A stretch of DNA of 64,000 nucleotides from contig CP136064.1 of NCBI GenBank assembly GCA_032622095.1, forward strand, positions 247,975,827 through 248,039,826, in the 5' to 3' direction. Position numbers and translations under genes: made by a program. The notes under the pieces are model-generated. The model did not search any database and had not been told where the DNA came from. It saw nothing but the letters and a program-made list of their open reading frames with translations. Positions within the stretch are counted from its first letter, which is position 1. Each line of letters opens with the position of its first letter. This DNA comes from Siphonodentalium dalli (Eukaryota > Mollusca > Scaphopoda > Gadilida > Siphonodentaliidae). Of the stretch, positions 48,801-52,499 are shown in pieces.

Positions 48801-50264
48801 AGGCTAAATATAGAACTTATGACATCGCATTGAAATGTACTATTATTATAAACATTGTCCGTCTGCGCAGTTTTATTTCTGAAACTGACACGATCGATTG
48901 TGTATTCGGGGACTCGCGAGTAAAATTGTATATATTACATGTATATATATATATATATATATACAATGTACCATGCATGAGAGACAACTAGGTACGCGAT
49001 CTTTCCATAGTGTATCAGAATGTAGGTCAGTTAGAAATTGGGCTAGATTACCGGAGCACGTGTCATTTGGAATAATAACACACACGCGGAGCTCTGTAGA
49101 TCGCATACACCTGATAGAACTTTGTTTTATAGCATAGCTGTGTGTTTGATAGAGATAAGGTTGATAATTAATCTCATTTATTGACATTTTGTTTATCATT
49201 TCTTCAGATAATGTCCTCGGCTAGTTTTTAGCCGAGGATAATAAATTTTTCCTCGGCAAAACGGTCGCCTCGCTAGTAATCAGGGTTGGGTATAACCTCT
49301 GTGAATCAGTTACATAAAGCCATCCCAGCAAAGTGGAGGGGCAGCAGAATGGAAGAGCAACAGAGCATGTTGCAAGTAAAAGTGTTGGAAACCTCAAATC
49401 TGCAACGCACTTCCGAATTAGAAAAAAAACAGGAAAACCATTAACGTTGGCGCCAATCAATACGACGGTGTGAATAGGGTGGGCTGTCTTTCAATGGGTA
49501 TTCGGTAATCGAGTATAGTCTGGAATCTGCCCTGTAAAGTTATCCCTTGTGCCTCTTCCAGTTCTCTTCTTATATCGTTTTACATCTCTGAATGAAGAAA
49601 AGTCTTGCTTGAGTGTAATCATTGTCATAAATATCATTTTTTTTTAAATTAGTTCTTCGACTATGTCTCATTATGACGGTAACCACTTCTTACTGAGAAC
49701 GCAGATGGCGAAACAAAGTCGGACCGATACCATTTGAGATCCGAATGCAAAATGCCGACTTCCCCCCCATTACAAAACTTGTCCAGGTATGTTGTCATGG
49801 GTGCAGTACGCTGTCCGATCGGGTGTGGACATTAATGGCTAACCTGTGTTAGTGTGTAACGCCACGGTGATCCCCAAATTTTAAATTGTAAATTTGCAAA
49901 TCGCTGAAAAAATACTCACCACTGATTTAAACTTTTCTTGAGAGAGTGTTACAGTAACATCTTCACTCTCGTCTTCTGTTGACTTCTTTACATTTCGAAG
50001 ATCTTCTAGTCCACCAATTCGCACATTGAACTCAACGTCGGGACGGTTGGCGCGTCGTTTTGGAACTTTTTCTTCGCGTTCACTATCACTTTCACTTTCG
50101 GAACTGTATTCCGAAGAACTGGATGAACTTCCAGATTGTGAACTGCTATCATCACTGTCAGAACTTGATGTATCATCTTCGTCTGAACTCTGGCTGGAAT
50201 CGTCTGTATTTTCTACACAAATTTTCAAATTTTGATACTTTTGTTTTTTGCTGTGGGACGACAT
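6542..50264 (-). CDS. NCBP3: NCBP3, nuclear cap-binding protein subunit 3 (whole gene, 12 coding exons)
   Basis: NCBP3 binds the mRNA 5' cap and pairs with NCBP1 in an alternative nuclear cap-binding complex that supports mRNA processing and export. Joined exons (50264-49920, 42370-42308, 30331-30243, 28216-28056, 26729-26565, 22769-22678, 21643-21373, 17852-17781, 17244-17217, 12045-11897, 9118-8926, 6899-6542) total 1986 nt, or 661 residues plus stop; human NCBP3 is about 620. All introns are GT-AG and every phase fits. Family landmarks appear in the expected order: YENKSGEFITGID (about 120-132), ERAKRF (about 143), an RRM-like segment with MSTDDVF and the cap-pocket motif EWIDDTSCNVVW (W214), NNLFMRFATK (386-395), YYQKYGNPNYGG (about 409-420), RMYADD (about 528) and an acidic/basic C-terminus. 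The N-terminus is a Ser/Asp-rich low-complexity stretch. Identification is firm; exon 1 is the least conserved part. Confidence 0.93.
7066..7606. mobile_element. TTA-flanked MITE (PIF/Harbinger-like), 541 bp
   Basis: TTA at 7063-7065 and 7607-7609. Ends GGCAAAAAAAAAAGAG...TTTTGGTTCTCGG and the inverse (CTGAGAACCAAAAC...TTGGCC). It sits in NCBP3 intron 11 and shares the GGCCAAAA end type with the elements at 3662, 37003, 47149 and 43091. Confidence 0.7.
7607..8925. other. NCBP3 intron 11, upstream part
   Basis: No genes seen. It holds degraded monomer-repeat remnants (about 7900-8190 ending in CACACAGACAAACAC, and 8590-8890 with GTTATAACTG...). Sequence is A/T-rich. Confidence 0.5.
8926..9118 (-). 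CDS. NCBP3: NCBP3 coding exon 11
   Basis: Residues 479-542 plus two bases of 543. An acidic run (EEAVHEF...DEEELEKLL) precedes RTMRMYADDIADEQ, matching the conserved MTMYADEVESQ element. Acceptor CTATTAG|AT, donor ATAG|GTAAGA. Confidence 0.93.
9142..10506. mobile_element. TTAA MITE (piggyBac-like), split by a hAT element
   Basis: TTAA at 9138-9141 and 10507-10510. The ends are CCCTTTCATGACGGGAGC and the imperfect inverse GCACCAGTCATGGAAGGG. Removing the hAT at 9229-10333 and its 8-bp duplication leaves about 252 bp. The interior carries hairpins built on CATTCTCTTATATATGC. A reversed copy is at 22337-22604. Confidence 0.7.
9229..10333. mobile_element. hAT-type non-autonomous element, 1105 bp
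   Basis: Exact 8-bp target duplication ACAGGAAG (9221-9228 and 10334-10341) around ends TAGGGGTGCCACGATTA / TAATCGTGGCACCTCTA. The subterminal regions repeat CGATTA/TAATCG motifs. No transposase ORF. It inserted into the loop of a hairpin of the surrounding TTAA MITE. Confidence 0.88.
10511..10892. mobile_element. TTAA MITE (piggyBac-like) with double hairpin, copy 1
   Basis: TTAA at 10507-10510 and 10893-10896. Perfect ends CCCTTTACCCAACA / TGTTGGGTAAAGGG. Inside are two palindromes of about 70 bp (about 10535-10606 and 10674-10743) built from CCAATGCATTCTCTTATATA, themselves inverted to each other across a short A/T spacer. 382 bp, intron 10. Confidence 0.85.
10897..11896. other. NCBP3 intron 10, upstream part
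   Basis: Unique-looking A/T-rich intron sequence. I see no element ends, tandem repeats or coding exons. Confidence 0.5.
11897..12045 (-). CDS. NCBP3: NCBP3 coding exon 10
   Basis: Residues 429-478 plus one base of 479. A basic start (RKRKLRSNNIKNEI) leads into a helical acidic stretch (VQKAVKEKVEDRLQEGDPDE). Acceptor TTTGTAG|GA, donor CCAG|GTAAGA. It corresponds to the region after KRRYHSRR in vertebrates, where identity is low. Confidence 0.88.
12438..12950 (-). repeat. 27-bp minisatellite, 19 copies
   Basis: Nineteen head-to-tail 27-bp units, almost identical; one unit has a single change (TTACACTCTCC). Because 27 is divisible by 3, the minus strand reads open through the array as KIQGEGNFY repeats, but the array lies inside NCBP3 intron 9 with no splice support. 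On the transcribed strand each unit has ATACAG followed 7 nt later by GTAACT. Confidence 0.97.
13627..16045. mobile_element. TAA-flanked DNA element (PIF/Harbinger-like), 2419 bp
   Basis: TAA at 13624-13626 and 16046-16048. Perfect 17-bp ends GGGGTCATCTCAAAACT / AGTTTTGAGATGACCCC. The subterminal DNA on both sides is rich in TACCGAT/ATCGGTA repeats, plausible transposase-binding clusters. No transposase. A Helitron-like element is nested within (13986-15139). Confidence 0.75.
13986..15139. mobile_element. Helitron-like non-autonomous element with hairpins at both ends
   Basis: The right end has the Helitron layout: a GC hairpin (CCCGGAC-GAA-GTCGGG, about 15112-15127), then 8 nt, then CTAG before T. 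The left end is a mirror image, CTAGCAGATTAGCCCGCC with hairpin CCCGCC-ACT-GGCGGG. The interior repeats AAGGTCA and TTTCGATGAAA units, with a GT microsatellite at about 14566-14583. No Rep/helicase ORF. The symmetric ends may mean two elements joined tail to tail. Confidence 0.5.
16563..16800 (-). mobile_element. Possible 3' end of a non-LTR retrotransposon
   Basis: On the minus strand the sequence runs into ACCATTAAAATGTATCTTA and stops with a TCTTA tandem tail (16564-16579), a common 3' tail form of CR1/L2-like elements. No coding remnant is attached. Confidence 0.35.
17217..17244 (-). CDS. NCBP3: NCBP3 coding exon 9 (28-nt microexon)
   Basis: Completes residue 420 and gives IVGLISNT plus two bases of 429, corresponding to the human MKGILSNSWKRR region. 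Clean flanks: TTTTTCAG before, CAG|GTAAAT after. It is too short for ORF-based detection and was found by phase and homology. Confidence 0.9.
17551..17757. repeat. Foldback plus dispersed repeat
   Basis: 17551-17644 is an inverted repeat with 47-bp arms centred at 17597. The right arm continues into the dispersed repeat also present at 461-636 (GCACTAATCCATGG, GAGATGGTCCCATAAATGG). It lies 24 bp downstream (genic sense) of NCBP3 exon 8. Confidence 0.75.
17781..17852 (-). CDS. NCBP3: NCBP3 coding exon 8
   Basis: Residues 396-419 plus one base of 420. ADVKLAGAERKSRYYQKYGNPNYGG matches the human ELGAARRSQYYMKYGNPNYGG block closely. Acceptor GATTTCAG|CT, donor GGTG|GTAAGC. Confidence 0.96.
18062..19503 (-). 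mobile_element. hAT element, internally deleted, 1442 bp
   Basis: Exact 8-bp duplication GTTTAGGC (18054-18061, 19504-19511) around ends TAGAGCTTCACGG / CCGTGAAGCCCTA. Subterminal GGTATT/AATACC repeats occur at both ends. The minus strand carries remnants of both ends of a hAT transposase (separate entry), so the family of this copy is certain. Confidence 0.93.
18381..18900 (-). pseudogene. hAT transposase remnant: BED finger plus C-terminal dimerisation piece
   Basis: From 18900 the N-terminal part encodes a BED-type zinc finger (VWIHFGL..., C-x2-C as CRLCSKK, then HLRTNHP with H-x4-H), near residues 30-82. In another frame, 18581-18381 encodes the hAT C-terminal signature CATSVPSERLFSKSG and ends ...MLSFLAANM before a stop. 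The catalytic core is missing and the two parts are out of frame, so the gene is dead. ZBED-like host genes share this layout, but position between hAT ends shows it is the element's own transposase. Confidence 0.88.
19555..20035. repeat. CATAACTC-type monomers with GACAGA tail
   Basis: Three degenerate units (CATAACTCCGAC..., GTAACTCTGG...; ACCAAATTTCATTCCATTCA shared), ending in ACAGATGGACAGATGGATGG and a TTTTTCAAGACGGGCGTATAAAAA terminus. A single similar unit with nearly the same terminus lies at 21880-22137. Confidence 0.7.
20232..20596. mobile_element. TTAA MITE (piggyBac-like) with double hairpin, copy 2
   Basis: TTAA at 20228-20231 and 20597-20600; ends CCCTTTACCCAACA / TGTTGGGTAAAGGG. 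It is nearly identical to the copy at 10511-10892 apart from a short deletion in the A/T spacer. It lies in intron 7, same orientation. Confidence 0.87.
21373..21643 (-). CDS. NCBP3: NCBP3 coding exon 7
   Basis: Residues 306-395 plus one base of 396. It opens with an acidic segment (PTEEGEIPE, like the EEGEVED of vertebrates) and ends with the strongly conserved NNLFMRFATK. The preceding stretch NRINWPPGKWRLGHAYIKA replaces the vertebrate NDLRPANKLAKG and looks lineage-specific. Donor AAAG|GTGGGT. Confidence 0.93.
22337..22604. mobile_element. TTAA MITE, reversed relative of the 9142 element
   Basis: Ends CCCTTCCATGCCTGGAGC and GCAGCTCCCGTCATGAACC...GAAAGGG; TTAA on the right (22605-22608), a mutated TTAT on the left. 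It carries two decayed hairpins of the ATTCTCTTATATATG type. Intron 6. Confidence 0.65.
22678..22769 (-). CDS. NCBP3: NCBP3 coding exon 6
   Basis: Completes residue 275 and encodes 276-305, a Glu/Asp/Lys-rich linker (VIEQEESSEKENSDVKVDQP). Acceptor TTTTCAG|AT, donor GAG|GTATAA. It has little family-specific sequence; support comes from phase, splice sites and position. It could be alternatively spliced, but skipping would shift the frame. Confidence 0.75.
22965..24592. mobile_element. hAT-type non-autonomous element, 1628 bp
   Basis: Exact 8-bp duplication AATCAATG (22957-22964, 24593-24600) around ends CAGGCCTCAGC / GCTGAGGCCTG. Near the left end are GGCGACTCGGGCGAGATTGT-type repeats; near the right, AGTCTCCCT repeats. 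An internal tandem of GCGTCAGACTTTTTGAAGAG occurs near 23468-23515. No transposase ORF found. Intron 5. Confidence 0.87.
24601..26564. other. NCBP3 intron 5, upstream part
   Basis: A/T-rich, unassigned. A short cluster near 25590-25690 repeats GTACGAAATGTC/ACAAAACTCTAGATGATAC motifs. No gene or element ends recognised. Confidence 0.45.
26565..26729 (-). CDS. NCBP3: NCBP3 coding exon 5
   Basis: Residues 220-274 plus one base of 275. It completes the RRM-like fold (CNVVWVDPMSAARAMVKLS) and runs into an Asp/Glu-rich linker. The donor CAG|GTTGTT is weak, but it is the only nearby one leaving the phase that exon 6 needs; the GTAAAC 18 nt further would put a stop in exon 6. Confidence 0.88.
27350..27845. 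repeat. CCAATAACTC-type monomers with GACGGACGG tail and hairpin
   Basis: Three units of about 180 bp (AAATATCCGGCCGGACCTGG, GTTGACATTTGTGG, CTGTGACGTCGTC). The array ends with CAGACGGACGGACAGACGGA and a hairpin CCCCCGC / GGCGGGGG (27814-27843). Intron 4. Confidence 0.75.
28056..28216 (-). CDS. NCBP3: NCBP3 coding exon 4 (RRM-like cap-binding core)
   Basis: Residues 166-219 and one base of 220. The sequence FNVVHIRGLNDMSTDDVF is the RRM-like beta1/helix1 region, followed by FPPGVIEWIDDTS, which carries the W-x-D-D motif tied to cap binding in this family (human WLDD). Acceptor TTGCAG, donor TCAT|GTAAGT. Confidence 0.96.
28527..28810. mobile_element. TTAA MITE (piggyBac-like), 284 bp
   Basis: TTAA at 28523-28526 and 28811-28814; ends CCCTTTCAGTGCCAG / CTGGCACTGAAAGAG. 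The left subterminal palindrome is GGGGCCGATCTCATCGGCCC. Related in design to the larger element at 40954. Confidence 0.8.
28847..30086 (+). repeat. Monomer-array element, copy 1 (CCAAGATGGC...GGCCATG)
   Basis: The left end ATGAAAGTGTCAATGACACT is shared with the copies at 44626 and (reversed) 63412. About six degenerate units of roughly 165-180 bp follow, each with AAGATGGCTGC, GGCCATGTTTTTTGGCC, CTCGTTCCCATCTACATGTC and GACCTGTAGCC. The right end has CGGACGACGGACGCC and a hairpin (AGCTCAAACTTAC / GTAAGTTGAGCT). The layout resembles bivalve pearl-type elements; that link is inference. Confidence 0.8.
30125..30202. repeat. Solo palindrome of the TTAA-MITE hairpin type
   Basis: About 70-bp palindrome (CCAATGCATTCTATTATATA ... 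AATGCATTGGCACAGGG), the same hairpin as in the elements at 10511 and 20232 but without their TTAA ends. It lies about 40 bp past the NCBP3 exon 3 donor. Confidence 0.8.
30243..30331 (-). CDS. NCBP3: NCBP3 coding exon 3
   Basis: Residues 137-165 plus two bases of 166. It encodes EEREKVKERAKRFGLAVNQ and an acidic linker; the (Q/E)RAKRF motif is a family landmark. Acceptor TTTTAG|GAAG, donor GAGAG|GTATTT. A palindromic repeat lies only about 50 bp past the donor. Confidence 0.93.
30900..31261. repeat. Paired-hairpin repeat, copy 3
   Basis: A decayed left half (about 30919-30962) and an intact 93-bp hairpin (31169-31261), with a spacer matching that of copy 2 (CTCAACTGCTAT, GGAGACCTAGGATCAG, CCCAGAAGATGAGGCCTTAG). 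Intron 2. Confidence 0.7.
31262..31980. other. Intron 2 spacer
   Basis: No gene seen. Contains a poly-C run of about 14 (31547-31560). Confidence 0.5.
32042..32852 (+). pseudogene. Non-LTR retrotransposon, 3' fragment with tail
   Basis: The region encodes the end of a non-LTR polyprotein: a helical stretch to 32380, then, after a one-base insertion near 32381, RISAHSLAIEKDRQKRP followed by C-x2-C...C (NCKECK...FLFCKK), the usual C-terminal zinc-knuckle context. A stop is near 32710, then a short 3' UTR with AATAAA and a TATTC tandem tail (32836-32852). The RT core is absent, as in a 5'-truncated insertion. Clade not assigned. Confidence 0.78.
33240..33600. repeat. CATAACTCTGG-type monomers (two units)
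   Basis: Two units of about 180 bp (CATAACTCTGGGAAAAATCA, TCAAATTCGAAC, GAGTTATCATCCGGAAACC). They precede the larger array at 33640 but differ in sequence. Confidence 0.65.
33640..35400. repeat. About 165-bp monomer array, seven units, split by a MITE
   Basis: Units share CATAACTCCGGGGAAAAAAT, TTCGAACTCGTCCGAGATAT, TGTTGCAAGAGACTCATATA and GAGTTATCGTGCTAACGG. Five units run from about 33655 to 34455 and two more from 35100 to 35400; the 34456-35105 element was inserted at a CATAAC site inside one unit. Confidence 0.85.
34456..35105. mobile_element. 650-bp MITE with perfect 19-bp inverted ends
   Basis: Ends GGTGACACTCCACAGTTTC / GAAACTGTGGAGTGTCACC. It interrupts GGCCCATAACTCC of a monomer; the flanks read CCATA before and ATAACTCC after, a 3-bp ATA duplication (CATA if the last C belongs to the target). 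The superfamily is not resolved: not hAT (8 bp), piggyBac (TTAA) or mariner (TA). Confidence 0.8.
35400..35851. repeat. Degenerate monomers with GACGG tail and hairpin
   Basis: Includes a GCC-rich stretch (CGCCCGCCGCCGCCGCCC, near 35558), one CATAACTCC unit, ACAGACGGACGGACGGGACG, and the terminal hairpin CCCCCGAAAA...TTTTCGGGGG (35825-35849). Confidence 0.65.
35852..38735 (+). pseudogene. Non-LTR retrotransposon reverse transcriptase, broken and interrupted
   Basis: RT motifs appear in order: VPEHWIVGTIIPIYKNKG and DPNNYRGITILSCFSKL (about 36405-36515), NQTGFRKGHSTIDNIYILHT (36555-36610), the motif A block CAFIDFRKAFDTIW (36655-36695, with the catalytic Asp), then motif B GLKQGENLSPFLFSMYVNDL (about 36823-36882). 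The expected YADD site is lost (FAVCTMLL). Frames break near 36060, 36510, 36762 and 36975. A TTA element (37003-38211) sits inside codon sequence; after it the thumb/C-terminal part resumes (VNIQKTKVMVFGRGR, FTYLGIKLTRNGSF, LYGCEVWGNG). The 5' end (endonuclease) is absent. Confidence 0.88.
37003..38211. mobile_element. TTA-flanked element (PIF/Harbinger-like), copy A, 1209 bp
   Basis: TTA at 37000-37002 and 38212-38214; ends GGCCAAAACAAAATTAATAT / AGATG...TTTTTTGGCC. Removing it and one TTA restores an open frame of the surrounding reverse transcriptase (WKL then SVN), confirming the borders. It is nearly identical, in opposite orientation, to 47149-48360. No transposase. Confidence 0.9.
38498..39179 (+). 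repeat. Tandem duplication of the RT tail
   Basis: 38498-38825 and 38858-39179 are near-identical; the second lacks 6 bp (ACCGGT-containing) and has two or three substitutions. The 32-bp junction contains the left arm of a hairpin: 38834-38858 pairs perfectly with 38866-38890 over a 7-nt loop. Confidence 0.92.
39180..39925. repeat. Repeat tail with TATGTGGCT motif cluster and hairpin
   Basis: Contains GACGGACACACGGACGG (about 39325), then a 450-bp stretch with at least six copies of TATGTGGCT or its complement AGCCACATA, then GACGGACGGATGGACAGACA and a closing hairpin ACCCCCA / TGGGGGT (39892-39919). Confidence 0.6.
40015..40590 (+). pseudogene. Non-LTR retrotransposon, 3' end fragment
   Basis: Encodes RFRTSNHQ in one frame, then in another a zinc-knuckle motif CNKNLLGDEMHYIFHC (C...H...C) and a short C-terminus. 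A 3' UTR follows with AATAAA at 40567-40572. Frames are broken and everything upstream is missing. It is a different copy and subfamily from the 32042 and 35852 fragments. Confidence 0.72.
40954..42118. mobile_element. TTAA element (piggyBac-like), 1165 bp
   Basis: TTAA at 40950-40953 and 42119-42122; ends CTCTTTGATTGCCAGG / CTCGGCAACGAAAGAG. Subterminal palindromes GGGCCGATATTATCGGCCC occur twice at the left. No recognisable transposase. Its right end is 190 bp from NCBP3 exon 2. Confidence 0.7.
42308..42370 (-). CDS. NCBP3: NCBP3 coding exon 2 (63 nt)
   Basis: Residues 116-136 (NRKIYENKSGEFITGIDLNDK), matching the highly conserved YENKxGxFITGID block of NCBP3. Acceptor TTGCAG, donor AAG|GTAAGT. 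It is phase 0 on both sides, so skipping it would delete 21 residues in frame. Confidence 0.95.
43091..43278. mobile_element. TAA-flanked MITE (PIF/Harbinger-like), 188 bp
   Basis: TAA at 43088-43090 and 43279-43281. Inverted ends GGCCAAAGAAAAAAGATACT and the inverse (AGTATCTTTTTTTTTGCC form), extending to GTTTCCGC / GCGGAAAC. Related to the GGCCAAAA family. Confidence 0.75.
43763..43788. repeat. 26-bp perfect palindrome
   Basis: GCCTAGGAGAAAT and its exact complement with no spacer, flanked by A-runs. No wider element could be drawn around it. Confidence 0.9.
44626..46825 (+). repeat. Monomer-array element, copy 2
   Basis: Same ends as copy 1 (ATGAAAGTGTCAATGACACT; GGACGCCAAGCCATGGCAAT then AGTTGAGCTAA) but with about twelve units in an A/B alternation: units with GGATTTAGTCATGCAAAGAG and units with ATGGATTGAATTTTGAAATC. 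It is nested in the hAT at 44181. Confidence 0.85.
47149..48360. mobile_element. TTA-flanked element (PIF/Harbinger-like), copy B, 1212 bp
   Basis: TTA at 47146-47148 and 48361-48363. It is nearly identical to 37003-38211 in inverted orientation; even the small open frames inside are the same, which suggests recent movement. Nested in the hAT at 44181. Confidence 0.9.
49920..50264 (-). CDS. NCBP3: NCBP3 coding exon 1
   Basis: Residues 1-115, from ATG at 50264-50262 to the donor GTG|GTGAGT. The exon encodes a Ser/Asp/Glu-rich disordered run (roughly residues 20-65), a basic patch (KVPKRR) and then a short ordered-looking stretch. It ends in phase 0, matching exon 2. The N-terminus differs from the vertebrate one, so attachment rests on phase, strand and position. 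The alternative is a separate upstream gene's exon, which I think unlikely. Confidence 0.75.
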
Positions 50265-50430
50265 GTTTGTTGGTGTGTTCGATTCCCGACCTGATAAATT
50301 CGGATTTCATACCTAAAATTCGTCCAAAATATTTTTCGACCTAATTTACAAGCTCACCCAGCGTTGTTATTCTGACATTAGGGAGTGTGATGGCCGAGTG
50401 GTTTCGCTTGACGGCATAATGTTGGCATTA
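50265..50430 (-). promoter_or_regulatory. NCBP3: NCBP3 5' flank / 5' UTR region
   Basis: This 166-bp strip is all that separates the NCBP3 start codon from the giant palindromic element at 50431. I see no TATA box at a clear position. The promoter must be in this strip, inside the palindrome, or beyond it with an untranslated first exon. Confidence 0.35.
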
Positions 50431-51019
50431 TAGTGGGGGGGGGGGGGGGGTGGATAGTTGCAAAATCGTTCACTTTGTGATAGAAGCGCCAAACTTTCAA
50501 AGTTTGTTATGTGGTTGGTGAGTATCACTAAACTGACTGGTTCCAGATTTTGGAGGTCACCTTGACCTTCAATTTGACCTTGACCTTTTTGAAAATCTCA
50601 GTTTTAGTGTTGGGTGGTTTATGCCATCCTTTTCTTGTGAAAATCGCATCTTCTCACAGTTTTCTCAATACAATTATAGTTGGGAGGTGACCACGGTTCA
50701 TTTGGGCCAAAACATTTCTCAATTTTCATAAGATGGCCGCCAATATGGCCGCCGGAAGTTGAAAATATGACATTTTTTTCACAAATATCTTCTAGTTCAA
50801 TTCATGCTGTTTGGAACTGGTTGAGTAATGCAACTTTATTTTGTGTTTTTTATATTAACCGATCATTGGAGCAATTAATTATGCAATTATTGTGGTCCTA
50901 GCCCCTTCCGATCCCTCAAAACTTCGATTTTACAGGATGCGGTATAACATTCCACAAAAAATCACAATTGGGATTCTAGTCATATTTCAACAAGAAATGA
51001 ACATAACTTTGTAATGTAA

Positions 51020-51711
51020 GTGTCGGCGCACACGATCACGGTTGTCCCCGGTTTACCCGGCTGCGGTGTAAATCGGGGACAACCGGGATCGTGTGCGCCG
51101 ACACTTTGGGCCGGTTTTTGTCGGATCCGATTTAACCGGACCGATCAAACTGAGTTTGATTTCATCCGGAAAAACCGGCTCGTGACGATGGCAACGCGCG
51201 TGTTTTGCTTGTCACATGACCAAAACATCATTCAAAATGTCGGAATAGTTAGCAGCGACCGCTATTCGAAAATTATGTCAAGAATTCTGATCCATCGACA
51301 AGTAACAACTGCTGGTAGACCTATGGGCAGAAAATAGGTGCCCGTATATAGTAATCGCAACAAGAAGGCGGTAGCTGTGGAAAGGTAGTTTACGCCAATG
51401 TACGGCTATTGGCAGTATTCACAGTATTGCCCGTGACCTCAAATTCAATATATTATTATTAATATTATATATTCATTCAGTTTATTATAAATAAATATTA
51501 GTCTTTAGAAATACATATTAATATAAATCACCATGACTAGCTATAGTAAATGTCTAGATCGGCTGACCACACCAGTTGGCTATTTACTACAGTGAGCGTA
51601 TGACCGGAGTGAAAATCGGACTCGTGTGCGCTGAACCCCCCGATTTTATCGGGCCCGATTTACACCGCAGCCGGGTAAACCGGGGACAACCGTGATCGTG
51701 TGCGCCGACAC
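51020..51711. mobile_element. TAA-flanked element inside the left arm, 692 bp
   Basis: TAA at 51017-51019 and 51712-51714; ends GTGTCGGCGCACACGATC / GATCGTGTGCGCCGACAC, inverted for about 58 bp. The other arm of the palindrome lacks it and shows the empty site, proving a later insertion. The first 86 bp (51020-51105) also form a complete hairpin with the same outer sequence. Confidence 0.88.
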
Positions 51712-52499
51712 TAAGTGAGGCATATCATTACCTACGAATATTCCAAATCACTGGAACCAAAATTCTTACTTTGGCTCAAAATGGCTGCCAATATGGCCGC
51801 CAAAATATGGAAAATGGTAAATATTACACCAGCGTCTCCTGCAATCGTTTGCAAGTTGTGGTTGATGTATAAAATTGGCAATTCTGCATTCTATACAGTG
51901 AATACTAACATGTCTGATGCACCATGGTTAATTGTTACTATTGTCACCACTGACATCGTCCAAAATATTGGACTTTTCTCTCAAAAACTTGACATAAATA
52001 TTGGCAAAAATTCACTTTTCAGGTTTGGACCATTTTTTCAGGTAAAATGTAACTATCTTTGGATTGAAAGGTGTTTATTGTTTTCGTCTATCTTAAATGT
52101 GTCTCACTACGGTGTTTATAGACCAAATTGCTCAAGATGGCTTCCAAAATGGCAATCAAATTTGTAAAATGTTTATTTTTTACATATATCCCGAACATTC
52201 TCTGCATTATCCGAAAATGTAGCAAAATGTGACTCACTTGGTTATTATACGTGTTAGTTAATTAACTGACAACTAAATGTTCTATTCTGGTTGTCCCACT
52301 TCCGTATGGGGCAAAATAATTCATTTTAAAGTATGTAATTTTGCCGAGCACCTCTTTTGTGATTTTGGCCATAGTTATTGAAAGGAAATGGGCAGAATTT
52401 TTAGACAGAATTGAGATGGACCATAATATTGGGCTATTCTGGTCCATTATGCTAAGAAAATGTCAACTGAATACAGTGTGGATGCCAAGATCGTAGCCA

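Noticed and set aside
50385-50415. tRNA-like A box (TGGCCGAGTGGTT) suggesting a tRNA or SINE
   Set aside because: No anticodon stem, B box (GGTTCGANTCC) or 3' half can be found, even after removing the palindrome insertion.
51715-52167. 150-codon open frame in the palindrome arm
   Set aside because: The matching stretch of the other arm is broken by stops and it has no recognisable domain or codon pattern.
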